A stretch of 64,000 nucleotides of DNA from assembly GCF_000283155.1 (NCBI RefSeq), contig NW_004454229.1, positions 712,086-776,085 on the forward strand, in the 5' to 3' direction. This document shows positions 63,561 through 64,000 of the stretch, one piece after another. The translations under genes and the position numbers were made by a program. Positions within the stretch are counted from its first letter, which is position 1, and the number at the start of each line of letters is the position of its first letter. Under the pieces are notes generated by a model that was given only the letters and a program-made list of their open reading frames with translations, was not told the origin of the DNA and searched no databases. This stretch comes from Ceratotherium simum simum. Taxonomy: Eukaryota; Chordata; Mammalia; Perissodactyla; Rhinocerotidae.

Positions 63561-64000
63561 TGCTAAGATAAGCAGGAGAAAAAAAGGACAAGTCCCAAGA
63601 CTTGTTGGACATAAAACCCATCAAAATATTTTCTGATTTTGAGCAATTGGCCCATCGTGCACTGGACAGTTAACTCGTCATAACCACTAGACAGTCAGCC
63701 AACATGGGCGCGTTCATCTGGTTAAGTAGATGTGTGCCACCGTGGTCTCCAAAAGTGATGCTGTGATGGTGTGCACCTTGGTCTCCATGCTGGATGTCCA
63801 CAGCCACCTAGCCTCAGAGATCTAGCAAGGACCATTTTGCCAAGTCTTGGGGCTGTGGAGTTAACCAATTCTTGGCCAGGCCTGCTTCCTCTTTGTCAAG
63901 GGAGGAGGCAGGCAGAAGGCAGGAAAAGAAGGCTTGAAGAACACATTTCTGAGGCTCAAAGGCCATCAGATATCGCTCAAAATCACATTGCCTTTGAGCA
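63561..64000. other. Unique DNA, no feature found
   Basis: No repeat or exon recognised up to the window end. Confidence 0.35.

Overview
The window is a gene-poor stretch of placental-mammal nuclear DNA. It is GC-rich and full of old interspersed repeats (L2 and MIR fragments on both strands, MER-type DNA transposons, ERVL and MaLR LTRs, one L1). Four tRNA-derived SINEs match the equine-repetitive-element (ERE) type, which I know from Perissodactyla. The sequence therefore points to a horse, rhinoceros or tapir relative. The SINE variant reads more like a non-horse (rhinoceros-like) copy to me, but that is recollection and not a test. Nothing bacterial or plasmid-like is present.

Only one coding segment is convincing: a 147-bp internal exon on the minus strand at 2319-2465. 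It is exactly 49 codons, phase 0 at both ends, with a strong pyrimidine-rich acceptor and a CAG|GTGAGG donor. I could not name the gene. The minus-strand orientation means upstream exons would lie at higher coordinates, yet I see no second secure exon in the remaining 61 kb, so most of the window is probably intron or flanking DNA. A weak second candidate is at 59587-59715. Nearly all other open frames are chance frames of GC-rich DNA or run through L2 fragments.

Layout: 1-125 is a CpG-rich, GC-box-rich patch with a perfect NRF1-type palindrome, probably the edge of a CpG-island promoter. 126-6300 holds the exon plus nested repeats (ERE in L2, ERE in MER5-like, ERE and an LTR in L2, a hAT element). 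7.7-8.1 kb is repeat-poor with forkhead-like motifs. 8.47-9.65 kb is the 3' part of an ERVL provirus with dUTPase-region remnants and one LTR, lying inside an L2. 10-30 kb is mostly L2/MIR with unique DNA and a few AT-rich islands that resemble conserved non-coding elements. 30.5-31.2 kb is another such island. 31.8-34.7 kb holds an ERE with a perfect 15-bp target duplication and an L1 split by a Tigger-like element with TA duplication. 38-46 kb holds several regulatory-looking AT-rich islands around a 1.25-kb L2. 45.9-47.3 kb has an unexplained 82-bp direct repeat bracketing a solo MaLR LTR with a perfect 5-bp duplication. 49-64 kb is L2/MIR, microsatellites, an L1-like AT-rich block, a MER20 and unique DNA.

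No new multi-gene system is visible. The best leads are the unnamed exon, the promoter-like left edge, the duplicated 82-bp unit and the AT-rich islands, which may be enhancers of whichever gene owns the exon. Repeat family names come from recognising consensus sequences by eye; borders without stated target duplications are approximate.
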